Shown in pieces: positions 21,301 through 32,865 of a DNA stretch of 64,000 bases. The translations under genes and the position numbers were made by a program. Within the stretch, counting starts at the first letter, position 1. Each line of letters opens with the position of its first letter. This DNA is from Microvelia longipes. Its lineage: Eukaryota; Arthropoda; Insecta; Hemiptera; Veliidae. Location: the NCBI GenBank assembly GCA_018340805.1, contig JACMZG010001913.1, forward strand, positions 40,831,296-40,895,295. Direction: 5' to 3'. The notes below the pieces were generated by a model, which worked only from the letters and a program-made list of their open reading frames with translations, was not told the DNA's origin and did no database searches.

Positions 21301-21569
21301 TTAAAAAAGGGTACATTTCATTCGATACAAATTTAACAAATGTTGATAATGGGATCAATCTTGTACTAATTTTTTGCCTATAGTGTATCATTTTTTTGTG
21401 GTTTATAAATTTTTGTTGAGTCATTATTAACAGTTAATGGCGTCACAATAAATATCTTTTTAGCACAACTAGACCTGTTTTTAAAAGTTTTTAACTCTCA
21501 AGCATCAACACACTAGGGAGTAAGAAGATAACATATACACACACGCACATTGAGACAACTTGGTAAAAA

Positions 21570-21719
21570 CTGCTCAAGATGTCTCAAAAATATCTAAAAC
21601 TGCTCAGGATGTCTCAAAATAATCTAAAACTGCTCAGGATGTCTTAAAAATATCTAAAACTGCTCAGGATGTCTCAAAAATATCTAAAACTGCTCTGGAT
21701 GTCTCAAAAATATCTAAAA
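21570..21719 (+). repeat. 30-bp minisatellite, five units
   Basis: Unit consensus ACTGCTCAGGATGTCTCAAA plus AATATCTAAA, repeated five times with few substitutions. One unit has AATAATC for AATATC and one has CTGGATG. Confidence 0.95.
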
Positions 21720-21745
21720 CTTTGAGAGGTTTCGGAGTATTATAA

Positions 21746-21891
21746 TACGACACAAGGCTAAAATCAGTTGGAAGTGCAGAAAAATAGTGTTGAGGAGCTT
21801 TGAAATTGAGGGCGTGGTTTAACATCATTGGCTCCTTTGCATTATTTAACCACGCTGTCAATTGATTTTAAAATTTTAGCCGTGTGTCGTA
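21746..21891. mobile_element. MITE, ACACGGCTAAAATCA family
   Basis: TACGACACAAGGCTAAAATC at the left and TTTTAGCCGTGTGTCGTA at the right are inverted. The interior has GAGGGCGTGGTTTAACATCA and CATTGGCTCCTTTGC. It is about 146 bases and related to 3791-5019. Confidence 0.8.
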
Positions 21892-22475
21892 TTCAAAGCT
21901 GATGATGATCGTTTTATAGAGCAAACGATATTTTTCCTCTATGAGTTCTAAATGAGGAAAAGGGAGTTAATTATTGTAAGAATATGAAATAAGGAAATTA
22001 ATCATAAAGTATATTCACTCAACGTGACATTTCTTTTTACTACCTTCTTCCTTCTTTAAAGCATAAATAAATTTTTATGGTTTTTCTTATTTTATACTTT
22101 GTAGTAAAATTTAATTTATATTTGTGCGGACAATCATTCGTACCATTTTAGATCAAAGTAAAATTGTAGTCAATTAATTAAAATTATTTACGCGTTTATG
22201 TTGGTCGTATTAATGATAAATATACAATCACATTCTAATTAATATATTATCAAAATAATTTATTTATTTGATAATATGTATAGCATGTTACAATGAATTT
22301 TTATTTCGTCTTTAACTTCAAGGCGAACTTCATTTCTTTAATAACTTAAGTATGGTACTTGATTAACCACGCAATCTCTACCGGTATGCGCATTATTAAG
22401 TTCTTATGTTTAATCTGCTGATTAGGGAAATTCAAACTCTGGGTAGTGGTAGTACTGGTAGTTGTCGGTCAAACA

Positions 22476-22830
22476 CATAGAGATATTATTACTAGAGGGG
22501 CTCTGTTGGTTTAATTTTGAAACATATTAAAAAGTAACCTAAGCTTCTTCGACTGTTTATGGTCAAATAACAGTAGACAAGTACAGTAACTTATGTATAT
22601 GATAAACAGTAACGAATAAAAATGGGGTACGGGGCATAGAGATATATACTATAGAGGGGGTATAGCATATCTCAATACATTGAGAGGCCTGAAACATCTT
22701 TTTGGGGCTCTCAGGGGCTCAGTGTACCCTCATAGAAACCTCCTTCAAGAGTAAGTTAAGGTTATAATAAATCATTTGTTTTTGCTTCCCGGACATTATC
22801 TGTGTTTTAATGTGTATTTTGTATAGTTAT
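22476..22830. mobile_element. Two partial CATAGAGATAT-family MITEs head to head
   Basis: A reverse fragment (22476-22600: CATAGAGATATTATTACTAG, GTTTAATTTTGAAACAT) is followed by a forward fragment (22635-22815: CATAGAGATATATACTATAG to TGTGTTTTAATGTGTATTTT). Neither is complete. Short AT-rich repeats of GATATTATTACTAG follow to 22990. Confidence 0.7.
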
Positions 22831-22993
22831 ATATGCAAGAGATATTATTACTAGAGATATTATAATATATCATCTCAGATAGTAAATACATAATATCTCC
22901 TCTATATTATATTTCCTATTATATCTCCTACATCCAATATAAATCCTATATTATATCTCTTATTATTATACTATAATATTACCTTATATTATT

Positions 22994-23309
22994 CATAGAG
23001 ATATTATTACTAGAGGGGTCCTATTGGTTGAATTTTGAAGCATTGAAAAAGTAACTTGACCACCTTCGACTATCAATATATAAAATAAACAATACAAAAT
23101 TACAGTTACATCTATCAAAGAATGTTTAAAATACAAATCAAAACACAGATGTCCAGGAAGCCGAAAAAACAATTGATTTGTTATAACCTTAAATTACTAT
23201 TGAAGGAGGTTTCATTGAGGTTACACAGAGTCCCTGAGAGCCCCAAAAAGATGTTTTATGCCTCTCAATGGATTAAGATAGGCTATGCCCTCTAGTATAT
23301 ATCTCTATG
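22994..23309 (-). mobile_element. CATAGAGATAT-family MITE, complete, reverse orientation
   Basis: It begins CATAGAGATATTATTACTAG and ends TATATATCTCTATG, the reverse of the consensus. About 316 bases. The 8 bases on each side do not match, so the target duplication has decayed or a rearrangement occurred. Confidence 0.85.
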
Positions 23310-23354
23310 GTTTTACCTCATTGTGCGCATAAGTTTAATTTTTATAGAATTGAG

Positions 23355-24370
23355 TCGCCTCCGTTGACGCAAATGTTCAGTGGTACAAACGGCCACTAGA
23401 GCAAATCCCCTACTCCTCCTAATTTGCTCCAACGAACATTCTTGACATCAATTTTTTTAAGTGTTTTCCAGCTGTAATTTTCAAAAAAGAAGACATGTGT
23501 TCCATGGAAAATGGCCATAACTGTATGATTTTACAAAAAAATGTTTTTATATTAAAAATTTTCTTTTTGCATCATCGAACATTTTTGACAAACTCGCCAC
23601 CTACTTCTAAAAATTGTAAACAAGCCATACTTTGATTATTAAAACACGTCGTTTGACAGCGACTTACAGTTACAGTTAAATTAAATAGTATATTATTTTT
23701 ATACTTATTATTACAAAGTTTTATGTTTAATATAGTGTTAAATTATGTCTTTTATCGCGTTGCTGAGGTTTTTTCGGATATTTTAAGGCAAAAGAGAGCT
23801 TGGCAAAAAAAAACGATTCATTATACGGCAGCTTATGAAGGGTTTCTTCTGTTAGTTTTTTCTAATTATTTTGTTGTTTTATAATTATGTTGTTTGCTAA
23901 GCTCTCTTTTGCTTTTGTTGAAAAAACCTCAACAACACGATAAAAGACATCATTTAACACTGTATTTAACGAAAAACTTTGTAATAATAAGTATAAAAAT
24001 AAAATCATTTAATTTTAATCTCTTTTCTATTAATAAAACTAACGACTAACAGTTAAATCAAAAAGGCAATGGAAACTCAGAAGCCAAATGAGGTGTCAAT
24101 AGAGAAGATTCAAAAATCTAACTAGAAGATATTTGCTTATTTGAACATTTTTGTCATGCTTTATTTTTGATGATCTTAAAAAAGAAAAAGTACTAGAAAA
24201 CCTTATTTTTATCAAGTTTTCCCCTAATTTGGCGCGAAATAGCAAAAATAACGTAAAAAATTAAATTTGCTCAAACGAACATATGTGACATCGCCCTTTT
24301 GCGTCATCGATCAAGTTTGACGACCTTGAAATATTTTTGCTCCAATGGCCATTTGCGACAACGTATCCCC
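23355..24370. mobile_element. Inverted-repeat element with internal foldback core
   Basis: Left GTTGACGCAAATG...GGCCACTAGAGCAAA matches in reverse TTTGCTCCAATGGCCATTTG and CGACAACG at the right. A second pair is the core palindrome 23655-24010: GTTAAATTATGTCTTTTATC and GTTGCTGAGGTTTTTTC with GAAAAAACCTCAACAACACG and AAAAGACATCATTTAAC. GAACATTCTTGACATC-like motifs recur near 23440, 23575 and 24278. No ORF of note. Confidence 0.65.
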
Positions 24371-25240
24371 ACGAATTACTTGTAGATTTTTATAGATTTA
24401 AAACAAATTTGAAATAAAAAATCTTATTGAGTTTGAATTTTGTACAAGACTATTACTTTAAGTAATACACGAGTATATTACGTTTCGTTTCAATACGGCC
24501 AGAATATCTACGAGTATTTGTTGCACATAAAAGTTAAGAAGGTCAGTGTCTGAATGGTTGACAGCTGGGAATAAAACTAATATTTACTGTCTGAGGACGA
24601 GAGAAGCGAGTCCTAAGTAGTAAGTATGAGCGTAACGAATCCGATGTAATGAGGAGAAGTCCAGAAGCACCATGAACCTGATTTTTTAATTCAATTAAAC
24701 TCAAAATTTTAATTCAATTAAACAAATTTAATAAAGTGTTACAAACCCTAAAAGACCTCAATAACACCTGTGGAGCTATAACTCACTCCTTTGAGTTGAA
24801 AAACGCGGGCTTTGAAGAGCTATTCGTTTTTGTTTGTAGTATGGGATAAGGATGTCAGGTTTCATATTTGACTCCCGAATTTTATATTCTTACAAAAGTT
24901 CATGATGCACTTCTATATAGAGGATTTTTATAATTCTTGTTTAATGTTGAATAATCAGAAAAACTTAGATGCTTAAAAAGGTTTTTTATATGAAGGCACG
25001 ATTTGTCCATCATTGATTATTAAATAAAGATAATTAATTAATAATCATTATTGCGTGAATTAAAATATATTTTCCCTTCCTTTTTTTATTTGTTCTAAAA
25101 CTAATAACTGATGATGATCCCATTAACAAGGTTATGAAGAATTCGTGATTAGTAAAAATTTCTTGTTCTTTAAACTAAACCATTAAAATTTTCTTTACAA
25201 GTCAGCCAATAATTTAACTGAGTTTGTTCAAATACCTGGG
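24371..25240. other. Gene-free stretch
   Basis: AT-rich. It contains a CG-richer repeat end at 24565-24660 (CTGAGGACGAGAGAAGCGAG, GAGCGTAACGAATCCGATG) related in reverse to 9375-9425. No exon supported. Confidence 0.5.
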
Positions 25241-25246
25241 GTAAGG

Positions 25247-25722
25247 CTAATGCAATTGATAATATAATAGATGTTTTTTGTTAATATAATCAAAAACAGT
25301 TTTTAACAAAAAAAAAAAAAAATATAAAAGCGACAAAATAAACGCACCTATTAAGTCACGTAAATATTGTAAACGTACACATATATTTCTGTTTTTTTCT
25401 TTTTGGCGAATTTTCTTTGGAAACAAATCGCTTACGAAGTGGCTCGTACGCGATGGCGTCCCCAAAGACCGTGATTGTGGGATAAATCCTTGCTATTGGT
25501 CTCTAACCACAAAACGTGGGATTCGCAAGATTTCCGATGTTGATACAAACAGTCTTTAGTAACCAAAACAATGGTAAATAACCGGAAATTAAACATACGG
25601 TCTAAGGAAACATAAATATGTACGGACATCAAACAGTTATTTTCTATATGATCTTTTTCTATGTTGTTTGTGTCTCTGAGTAAAACCGGTCTGGAGTCTA
25701 TAGAAGAACTAGAAGAACTCAA
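25247..25722 (-). pseudogene. Possible decayed coding segment, unidentified
   Basis: Two minus-strand ORFs in different frames overlap here: 25432-25722, with CESHVLWLETNSKDLSHNHG and LWGRHRV, then 25247-25465, with FVSDLFPKKIRQKEKNRN. GC content and codon mix stand out from the surroundings, and the frame appears to shift near 25440. I recognise no family; a decayed transposon ORF is the likeliest source, but chance cannot be excluded. Confidence 0.25.
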
Positions 25723-25739
25723 ATAGAAGTACTCAAAAC

Positions 25740-26640
25740 TGAAGATTTCTAAAAAACTAGAAGATTTCTATTAAGAAATCCATATAAATTTAATTAATTT
25801 ATAATCCAATTTAATTTAATTTATTTTTTTTTAATTTTTAATATTTTTAATTTAGTTAAAATTAATTTAATTTAATTTAATTAATTTATAATTCATATAA
25901 ATTAACTTAAATAAGCTAAAATGATATTTAATTATAGCTTTAGTAGCCAAAAGGACAATACATTTTTTGAGGGGGCTAATTTTAAATCAATGGGGCCTGT
26001 AGCCCTCCTTGTCCCCTCTCAGAATCGCATATGACTATTAGTTAGACTATGATGCATAAACGGAGAACTCTCGCGAGGATAGCATCGAAGGAAGCATTTT
26101 AAAGGAAAAAATTCGTCCGGTTTGCACTCCTCCACGCCAGAATCTTTTAAAGTGGTTAAATATCAGTCAGTCACTGTGGACTAGAACTAGAGGTAGATAT
26201 TAAGCATCTATGAAAAACAGTGAGGATTAATTTAAACCCTGTGTCGTGTGATGATTTAATAATCTTGACCATGAACTTATTTTTAGTTAAGTTTAGTTTT
26301 TTTTGTTCTTAAAAATAAACTAAAAATAGATACATTAGTGCACGACCTGGCTTACCGGACTTCCGGGTTTGATAAAAAATATTTATATATGATAATTAAT
26401 AAAGTGATTTACTAGAAGTAATGCGGTTCGATCGGGACTAGCAATTACGAAACATCAGATCAATTCGTAAGAAATTGAGTCATGTCCTGTTTATCCTTAA
26501 ATCATTTTTGTAAATTTTAAACCGGAAATAACGATAATTACCATTATGATCGCTTGTTTTGGATGACGGAAGTAGAAGGGTAGTAGAGGCAATCGATTCC
26601 GCTTGGGCTCTTAGTTCCCCGATTCCAAAAAATATATCTT
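25740..26640. other. Gene-free, low-complexity AATT-rich stretch
   Basis: 25780-25960 is simple TTTAATTTAATTTAATTAA sequence. 25965-26030 has a GC-richer MITE-like edge (TTGAGGGGGCTAATTT; CTCCTTGTCCCC). 26100-26150 resembles an end of the 1107-2280 element. No exons supported. Confidence 0.5.
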
Positions 26641-26648
26641 AACTAGTC

Positions 26649-26650
<2 letters not shown>

Positions 26651-26725
<75 letters not shown>

Positions 26726-26745
26726 TATATATATATATATATATT
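26651..26745. repeat. TA dinucleotide array
   Basis: About 95 bases of TA repeats with phase shifts. Confidence 0.95.
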
Positions 26746-26999
26746 TTCAAAGAGTTTATAATGGACTCAACAAAATGGCAAATACAAACCGTTCATAATG
26801 TTTTTCTTTTATTTTATTTTCTTTTTTATTTTAGAAAAACATATTAAATTTAAACTAAAGATTATGTTGATGTCAAAGTTACATAAAAATAATAGTAATA
26901 ATAATAATATTTATTGATTAATAACATTATTATTATTAAAAAATCTACCTTCATGACCCCAATCTCATAAGCTCATTTCTCTTAGAAAGTTTGCTAAAA

Positions 27000-27200
27000 A
27001 TAAAAAATAGGATCCCCAGGAGTAGCCACCTCGGGAGGTTGTGGCAATCGTAACGCTCAAAGTGTATTCTAAAGTTGGCGATAATTTATTTGAATAAATC
27101 TTACATAAACTAAGAGCGTGCCCGGGATGCGATCCCCAGACCTCCGGGGTGTTAGAGGTCAGTATAAATTTTATAAAATCACTAACTCCAAAAAAAAGTG
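27000..27200 (-). mobile_element. tRNA-derived SINE
   Basis: On the minus strand, CTGACCTCTAACACCCCGGA and GGTCTGGGGATCGCATCCCG have the layout of a tRNA-like head: a weak A-box, then a B-box (GGGGATCGCATCCCGG, compare GGTTCGAATCC). A unique body follows (CTTAGTTTATGTAAGATTTA), ending GAGGTGGCTACTCCTGG and a T/A-rich tail. Insect SINEs commonly have this architecture. Parent tRNA not determined. Confidence 0.6.
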
Positions 27201-27259
27201 TTAAGATCAGGATGAAATTTGTACACTTGTTCTTCTTTACATGGTTAACCAACAAACCA

Positions 27260-27864
27260 AGTTACTTGTTATTATCAGCATTAGTTTCCGTTTTATTGAT
27301 CGACATATATAGCATAATGTAAACAAATCATAATTTTTTAGAATTATTGTTCATTGTCTATAAGATATTATACATGCCTTTTTCTTTCTTCATATCAAAT
27401 GCCTTGCTGCATAAATTTTCTACTTTTATTAAACATAACATTTGTTTTCTCTCTATTTTTAAAATAGTTTAAAGATAAATATAGGAAAAAAGTGATCGAC
27501 CTAAGTCATTACACTTATTTAATTTTTTTTTCATAGTTTAATAATGATTTGTTTAATTATTTTTGTTCAATACTAAGAGATGTTCTAATGAAAGGAATAT
27601 GTATGGAAGATCTATTTAAAAAATAGAATATATCCTATTTGTAGGTATGTGTTGTTATTTTTTTATGCATGATATTAACATTGTGCAATCAATAAATAAA
27701 CATTTTATTTATTTAAATCACTTTTTTATTAATATATTTGAAAATTCACTTATTTAAACTATAACGCTTATATGCCACTTATTTAAACCCGTAATATGAC
27801 GAACTGATATAGGACAACAATCATGTGGCCGCTTCGCGGCCACATGATATATATATATGATATG

Positions 27865-27925
<61 letters not shown>

Positions 27926-28225
27926 TATATATATATAATATATATATATATATGTATAACATTGATATAATAAAATCCATACTTGTCAATATTTTATAAA
28001 AATAATCTTATTTACTAATTTTTTATTATTACTAAATCTTTAAATAATTACTAAATCTTTAAATTAAACTCTCGCATAATTATATTATTGAATGAATTTA
28101 ATTTAAAAGAACTTAAAGATAAAAATTACAAATTATATTTAAAATCTAAATTATTAAAATTTAAACATTAAATTTTCATTTACTTTAATATTATTTCAAT
28201 TAATATTTATTACTTATTTTAATGT
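27260..28225. other. Gene-free AT-rich stretch
   Basis: Very AT-rich. It contains a CG-rich short palindrome GTGGCCGCTTCGCGGCCAC (27825-27843) directly next to the TA array 27846-27955. No exon supported. Confidence 0.6.
27846..27955. repeat. TA dinucleotide array
   Basis: About 110 bases of TA repeats with phase shifts, abutting a GC-rich palindrome. Confidence 0.95.
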
Positions 28226-28234
28226 AAGTATAAA

Positions 28235-28385
28235 TTTGTCTAATGTCGGCAACTCTTACCTTAAAAAGGTGACCACGGGCTAACCCCGATTGTAATCCTC
28301 TGTATAAGTTATATTATGGATTTATATGTAAATGTAAAAAATCATAGATTACAATAAATGGTTTATTTATTTATTTATTTATAAT
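28235..28385 (+). mobile_element. 3' tail of a non-LTR retroelement or SINE
   Basis: GGCAACTCTTACCTTAAAAA, GGTGACCACGGGCTAACCCC and GATTGTAATCCTCTGTATAA lead into GATTACAATAAATGG and then a (TTTA)n tail at 28362-28381. A unique segment ending in a short simple repeat is typical of non-LTR 3' ends. No coding part remains. Confidence 0.5.
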
Positions 28386-28741
28386 AAATCCATAGAAGAA
28401 GCAAGTAAAGACGCGGATAAGCTTAGACTACAAAGCGCAATGCTAATTTAGAATGTAAGTAAATAAAACAGGCGTCATACCAAGTTATAATATAGTTAAC
28501 AGTATAGAATTATTATTCTATTTGTAATACCCACTATTAGAGTTTATGGAAATAACAAATATGAAAATTTCATTTGTTAATTTAGTCAGCGTGACTAGAC
28601 TTTAATTCAAGTCACTCATAAAAACAACGTACTAGGAAACAAAATATTAAATTCCTGTTACGGTTTTCTTTACATGGGACAGGGAGTAGTGTCGTGTCTT
28701 AACTATGAGTGGGGAAGCGGCTTGACCTTGTCCTTAAAGCT

Positions 28742-28750
28742 TATATAATA
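28742..28750 (+). promoter_or_regulatory. Possible TATA box for the small secreted protein gene
   Basis: TATATAATA in CTTATATAATAGCCGCTT, about 280 bases before the ATG at 29027. In such AT-rich DNA this is weak evidence, but the local GC-richer context (GCGGCTTGACC, GCCGCTTCTC) is unlike the surroundings. Confidence 0.25.
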
Positions 28751-29026
28751 GCCGCTTCTCTACTGTTTAATCAAAACCTATTTCAAATTTTCCAAAATAA
28801 CCCTAGTGGAGATATATCTCCTTTAGGAAAAAAAATATCAAAACGAAAAATCCTAGTGTCAATCAAAAATCTTTAGGTATTTCGTATTTTGAAGTGTGTC
28901 AAGACTTTAAGCGGAAACGTTTAGTGTTTTACGGACTTTATTTTTCGGCGCGAAATTATTCAGCTCCTTAATTTTTGGGCGGGAAATTTTTAAGTGTTTT
29001 ACAGACTTAAAATTTCGCAGTTTAAA

Positions 29027-29251
29027 ATGGAGTGGAAAGTAGTAGCTGTTGTTGTGTTGTGTACCGCTAGTTTTGTAATGTCAGCGCCAGCGTGGTGGGA
29101 CATCGCCGCTGGTCGGTCGCCTAGGGAAGAAACCAAAACCAACAGAGGCTCTAGAGATTCCTACAAGAAGTGGTGCAGAATCGTCAACCCAGATCCCTAC
29201 GCCTTTCCTGGTAAAGTACCCTTCCCAGCTCAGCCGTTTTGTCCTTACTAA
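29027..29251 (+). CDS. Small secreted protein, 74 residues, unknown family
   Basis: The ATG at 29027 is chosen because the hydrophobic leader starts there (MEWKVVAVVVLCTASFVMSA); the frame extends to 28994 only through a GTG. A signal peptidase site fits after SA, giving a mature chain of about 54 residues starting PAWWDIAAG. It has a basic middle (PREETKTNRGSRDSYKK) and two cysteines in the Pro/aromatic-rich C-terminus ending PFPAQPFCPY. It is intronless as read, though TTTCGCAG at 29013-29020 could be an acceptor for a 5' UTR intron. Codon content is clearly coding against an AT-rich, repeat-filled background. No family recognised. A secreted peptide is the safe call. Confidence 0.6.
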   Translation: MEWKVVAVVVLCTASFVMSAPAWWDIAAGRSPREETKTNRGSRDSYKKWCRIVNPDPYAFPGKVPFPAQPFCPY

Positions 29252-29919
29252 TATCAGTACAAAAGTAGCTGTAAACTCGTTATTTTTATTTTAAGTGAAA
29301 ATACTAGACAATACATGGTGTAATTTATATTGTTGATACGTATACCACATGTCTCAATTGCATTTCTGAATTTTCAGTAGAAAATGTTGTAGTAACAGCT
29401 GCTAGATAGTGAAGTAATACATCTGCATAATACATTAATATGTTATTGATTTCTAAATTATATACTAAAATAGATAATTAAGTATTAGTAGCAACTATTA
29501 TTTAGCGTGTTCGAAATTAGCCACTAGCCCTTTTTTAGTTGCAGCTATCGCTGGTAGCGGATAACATACTTTTCGGTTAAAGCTTTTAGCTTTCGCCGCA
29601 AAACATTTTTTGCCAAGACCCTGAATCTGCTCTAGGCTAGAGATTGAGATTTGGGATTTACGCTCTCACGACAGATTGATCGATAGAAGCTGATGGATAG
29701 TTTCGAGCATGTAATTTTATTTGTGGTTTTCCATTATTTATAAAGCATGGGCAAATAATCCAAAGCCTTATTGATTTAATGACGGCTTCAAAACATTATG
29801 AATCCAAGAGGAGTAGATGCACCATAGAGGTATTATTAAAAAAGGACAGCTACATATGTTAATGATAGCTGGCTTAAAGACCAAGGTTTAGAGTTGGAAC
29901 AAGTATGTATATGTTCCAA

Positions 29920-30012
<93 letters not shown>

Positions 30013-30014
30013 TA
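29920..30014. repeat. TA dinucleotide array
   Basis: About 95 bases of TA repeats with phase shifts. Confidence 0.95.
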
Positions 30015-30327
30015 GTTCTATATAAATCTAAATAGTATTAAACAATTATTTGTGCCAGATATAAAGTAGAGTATCTTAATATTAGAAAAAGAAATTTTAC
30101 TACAAAAAATAAAGCTTACTTCGAGAGGGCTACAACCTGACAAAAAGTCAACATTAGTGCTACTTGTTGAAAAAAGGTGTCTTTTTTTATTTATGTGTTT
30201 TAAACCATCAGATATAAAAGACAGACTCAATTCACTACATGATCTGTTATAAAGGTTCATATTCTTTCTTCAAGGACCACCACTGGTGATGACCCTTTTT
30301 TAGGTTGAAAGGTCTTAACTAATCTTA

Positions 30328-30337
30328 TTTATATATA

Positions 30338-30388
<51 letters not shown>

Positions 30389-30402
30389 ATAATATATATT
30401 AT
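30328..30402. repeat. TA dinucleotide array
   Basis: About 75 bases of TA repeats with phase shifts. Confidence 0.95.
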
Positions 30403-30457
30403 ACGAGTAAATGAAATATTAAAAATACTAAGTATCCAAATAACCCTGAGAAATAAA

Positions 30458-30686
30458 AATAATAACATACAGACGGTGAAAAATGGGAGTGCGAGGTATG
30501 ACGCGACATTTCGACAAATCGTCTTTATCAAGCTAGAATGAGTCAGTGCATACTCGGAAGCGTCGAGCCGACAACAATGAGTTGTCGGCTCGACCTTCCG
30601 AGTACGCATCGACTCATTCTAGCTTAAAAAGACGATTTGTCGAAACGTCGCACTCCCTTTTTTTCACCATCTGTAAGTTATTATTA
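30458..30686. mobile_element. Foldback (hairpin) element
   Basis: Two arms of roughly 100 bases are near-perfect inverted copies: CATACAGACGGTGAAAAATG, GACAAATCGTCTTTATCAAG and GCTAGAATGAGTC against their reverse at 30588-30680. The centre is GAGCCGACAACAATGAGTTG. The ORF crossing it is a palindrome artefact. Elements of this kind with arms meeting at the centre are usually called foldback or snap-back MITEs. Confidence 0.9.
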
Positions 30687-30761
30687 TTTCACAGGATCAT
30701 AAATATATTTTTTTTCTTTAGCTAAACTATAATTTATTTTTGCGTGATGTATCTACCTATG

Positions 30762-30806
30762 AATATATATATATATATATATATAATATATATATTATAT
30801 ATATTT
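30762..30806. repeat. TA dinucleotide array
   Basis: About 45 bases of TA repeats. Confidence 0.9.
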
Positions 30807-30809
30807 GTG

Positions 30810-32100
30810 TAATAATTAAGTTATATTTTTTTATTTCTATTTAACTAAGCTACTTAAACAAAAAAATATATTTTAATTATGTTAATGATTGGTTTTTTTA
30901 GCAAACTATTTTTTTTTAATACAAGTAACTTCATGTAAAACTGATCTAATGAATAGTAAATATTGTTGTTTTATTTTTTTTTTTTACGCTTTAACCCGTA
31001 GGGTCATTTAGCGTTTTCCCCTCACTCAACATTAACCCCTAAGTTTGTACACATCCAATCACACACACATATTATTCCACACAAGAAGTTTAGTAAGGAT
31101 ATTCTTTATAAATAATGAATGTTGATGAAAAAACCATATTTTAAAGATTGCTTTCTCTAGTCTTTGTTATTTATTAATTTTTGTTATATCTTTAATAATA
31201 ATTTCAATTTAATTTTTATTTTGTAAATATTATATACGAAGTTAGTCGTAAATATTATGGTGTTTTATTTTTTCCCCTTGATCGACTTAATATTATATTA
31301 CTATACTTCAGAGGTGCATACGAGATTTTGTCTTCAGATGTTGATGCTATTAAATTGTTGTTGTACTCTTATTTTCATAAATGTTGTTGTACTTTGTTTG
31401 TTATTTTTGTTAGACCCTCTTAATAAATTTCAGGGGTAACACCCCTAAAATGTGGATAGATATCCCCTCCTATAGGATTTGAAGACTCCAACAGAGTTTT
31501 AAGAAGAATTTTTCTTAATTGCATTTTCTTAATAGTTCACACCGACCATCCGAGAGCTTCTTTGTCACAATAAAAAAGTGGAAACAAAATAAAACTTCAA
31601 GAAAACAACTCATTATATATTGATTTATAAGTACAACAAACAAATGAAATAAAAATAATCTTTCTTCATACATAAATAAATAATGAAATAAAAAAATAAT
31701 CATAAAGGTAAGAGAAATGTTAATAAAAATATAATCAATAGATTATTTTTTTTAAAGTTTTAAAACCATTGAATAAACAAATATAATTATTTAAAAGTTC
31801 CATATTATTTATAATATATTACAGAGTCATTGGTCTTGAGTATTGCAGATTATTAAAGAAAAAAATCCTTCTTTTGGCCTCTCCGAGGCTACATTTGTTA
31901 TTTAACTGTCTTGGAACCATTTTAAATTGATTTAGCATACCAAATAAACCCATTTAACAACTCTTCACTAGAACCCTGCTAAATAAAAATTTGATGATTT
32001 CATTTGTCATTATGCATTTTCTGATCGCTTAGATTGGTCTGATACAGCAGATATCAATTTAAAATTTGTACAGCTAATGACATATATATGGATTTAGATC
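30810..32100. other. Gene-free AT-rich stretch
   Basis: No splice-bounded coding exon or clear repeat end is seen. The ORFs at 31257-31439 and 31515-31703 are rich in Leu, Phe and Ile codons, as expected by chance in AT-rich DNA. Confidence 0.5.
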
Positions 32101-32108
32101 CCTCCAAC

Positions 32109-32402
32109 CATAGAGATATATAATAGAGAGGGCATAGCTTATCTCAATAGAGGCCTGAAACATCTTTTTGAGGCTCTCAGGGGCTCTGTTTAACCTCATT
32201 GAACCCTCCTATAAGAATGAGTTAAGGTTATAATAAATCTATTGATTGAGTTTTTATTTGTATTTTTAATGTTCTACTATATAAATTACTGTAATTTTGA
32301 AATGATTATTTGATTATATTGAAAGTCGAAGGTAGTCAGGTTACTGACTTTCAATATTTCAAAATTCAATTACTAAGGCCCCTCTTGTAATATATCTCTA
32401 TG
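32109..32402 (+). mobile_element. CATAGAGATAT-family MITE with TSD
   Basis: It runs CATAGAGATATATAATAG to TATATCTCTATG with flanks CCTCCAAC and CTTCCAAC (7 of 8), an hAT-type 8-bp target duplication. About 294 bases. Confidence 0.88.
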
Positions 32403-32865
32403 CTTCCAACTACTTTCATGCTGACAATCTCATAAGAAATAATAATTAATAGGTTTAATTAATATGTTTTTGCTCAACTAAAATGGTTATATTTCAATTA
32501 AAAGTTAGTTGTGTATTATAAATAATAACAGACTTTCAACTAATTACAAGAGATTTATTAGAAAAAAGTATACGAGATGAATTTCAACCCTATAATCCTT
32601 TAAATAAATACAAATTAAATAAAATTTAATTAAAAATTAATCTAAGTTAAAAATAAAGGAATGTCATTTAATTTATTATTTTCATTCATACCAACTTTTT
32701 GCTTATGCTTTTATTCATCAAACTGGTTAGGTCGATTAAAGAAGAGTTAAGTTGTAAAAAAATACATTTTGATGTGAACTTAAGAAGAAATTCAAAGAAA
32801 AACAATCAAAAAGAAGAATTTAAAACTATACAGAGTAAGTAGATTTTTGGCTTTAAGTAATTAGG

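Noticed and set aside
30325..30609. 94-codon minus-strand ORF
   Set aside because: It spans a foldback hairpin and a TA array; Ile-Tyr runs and palindrome translation explain it.
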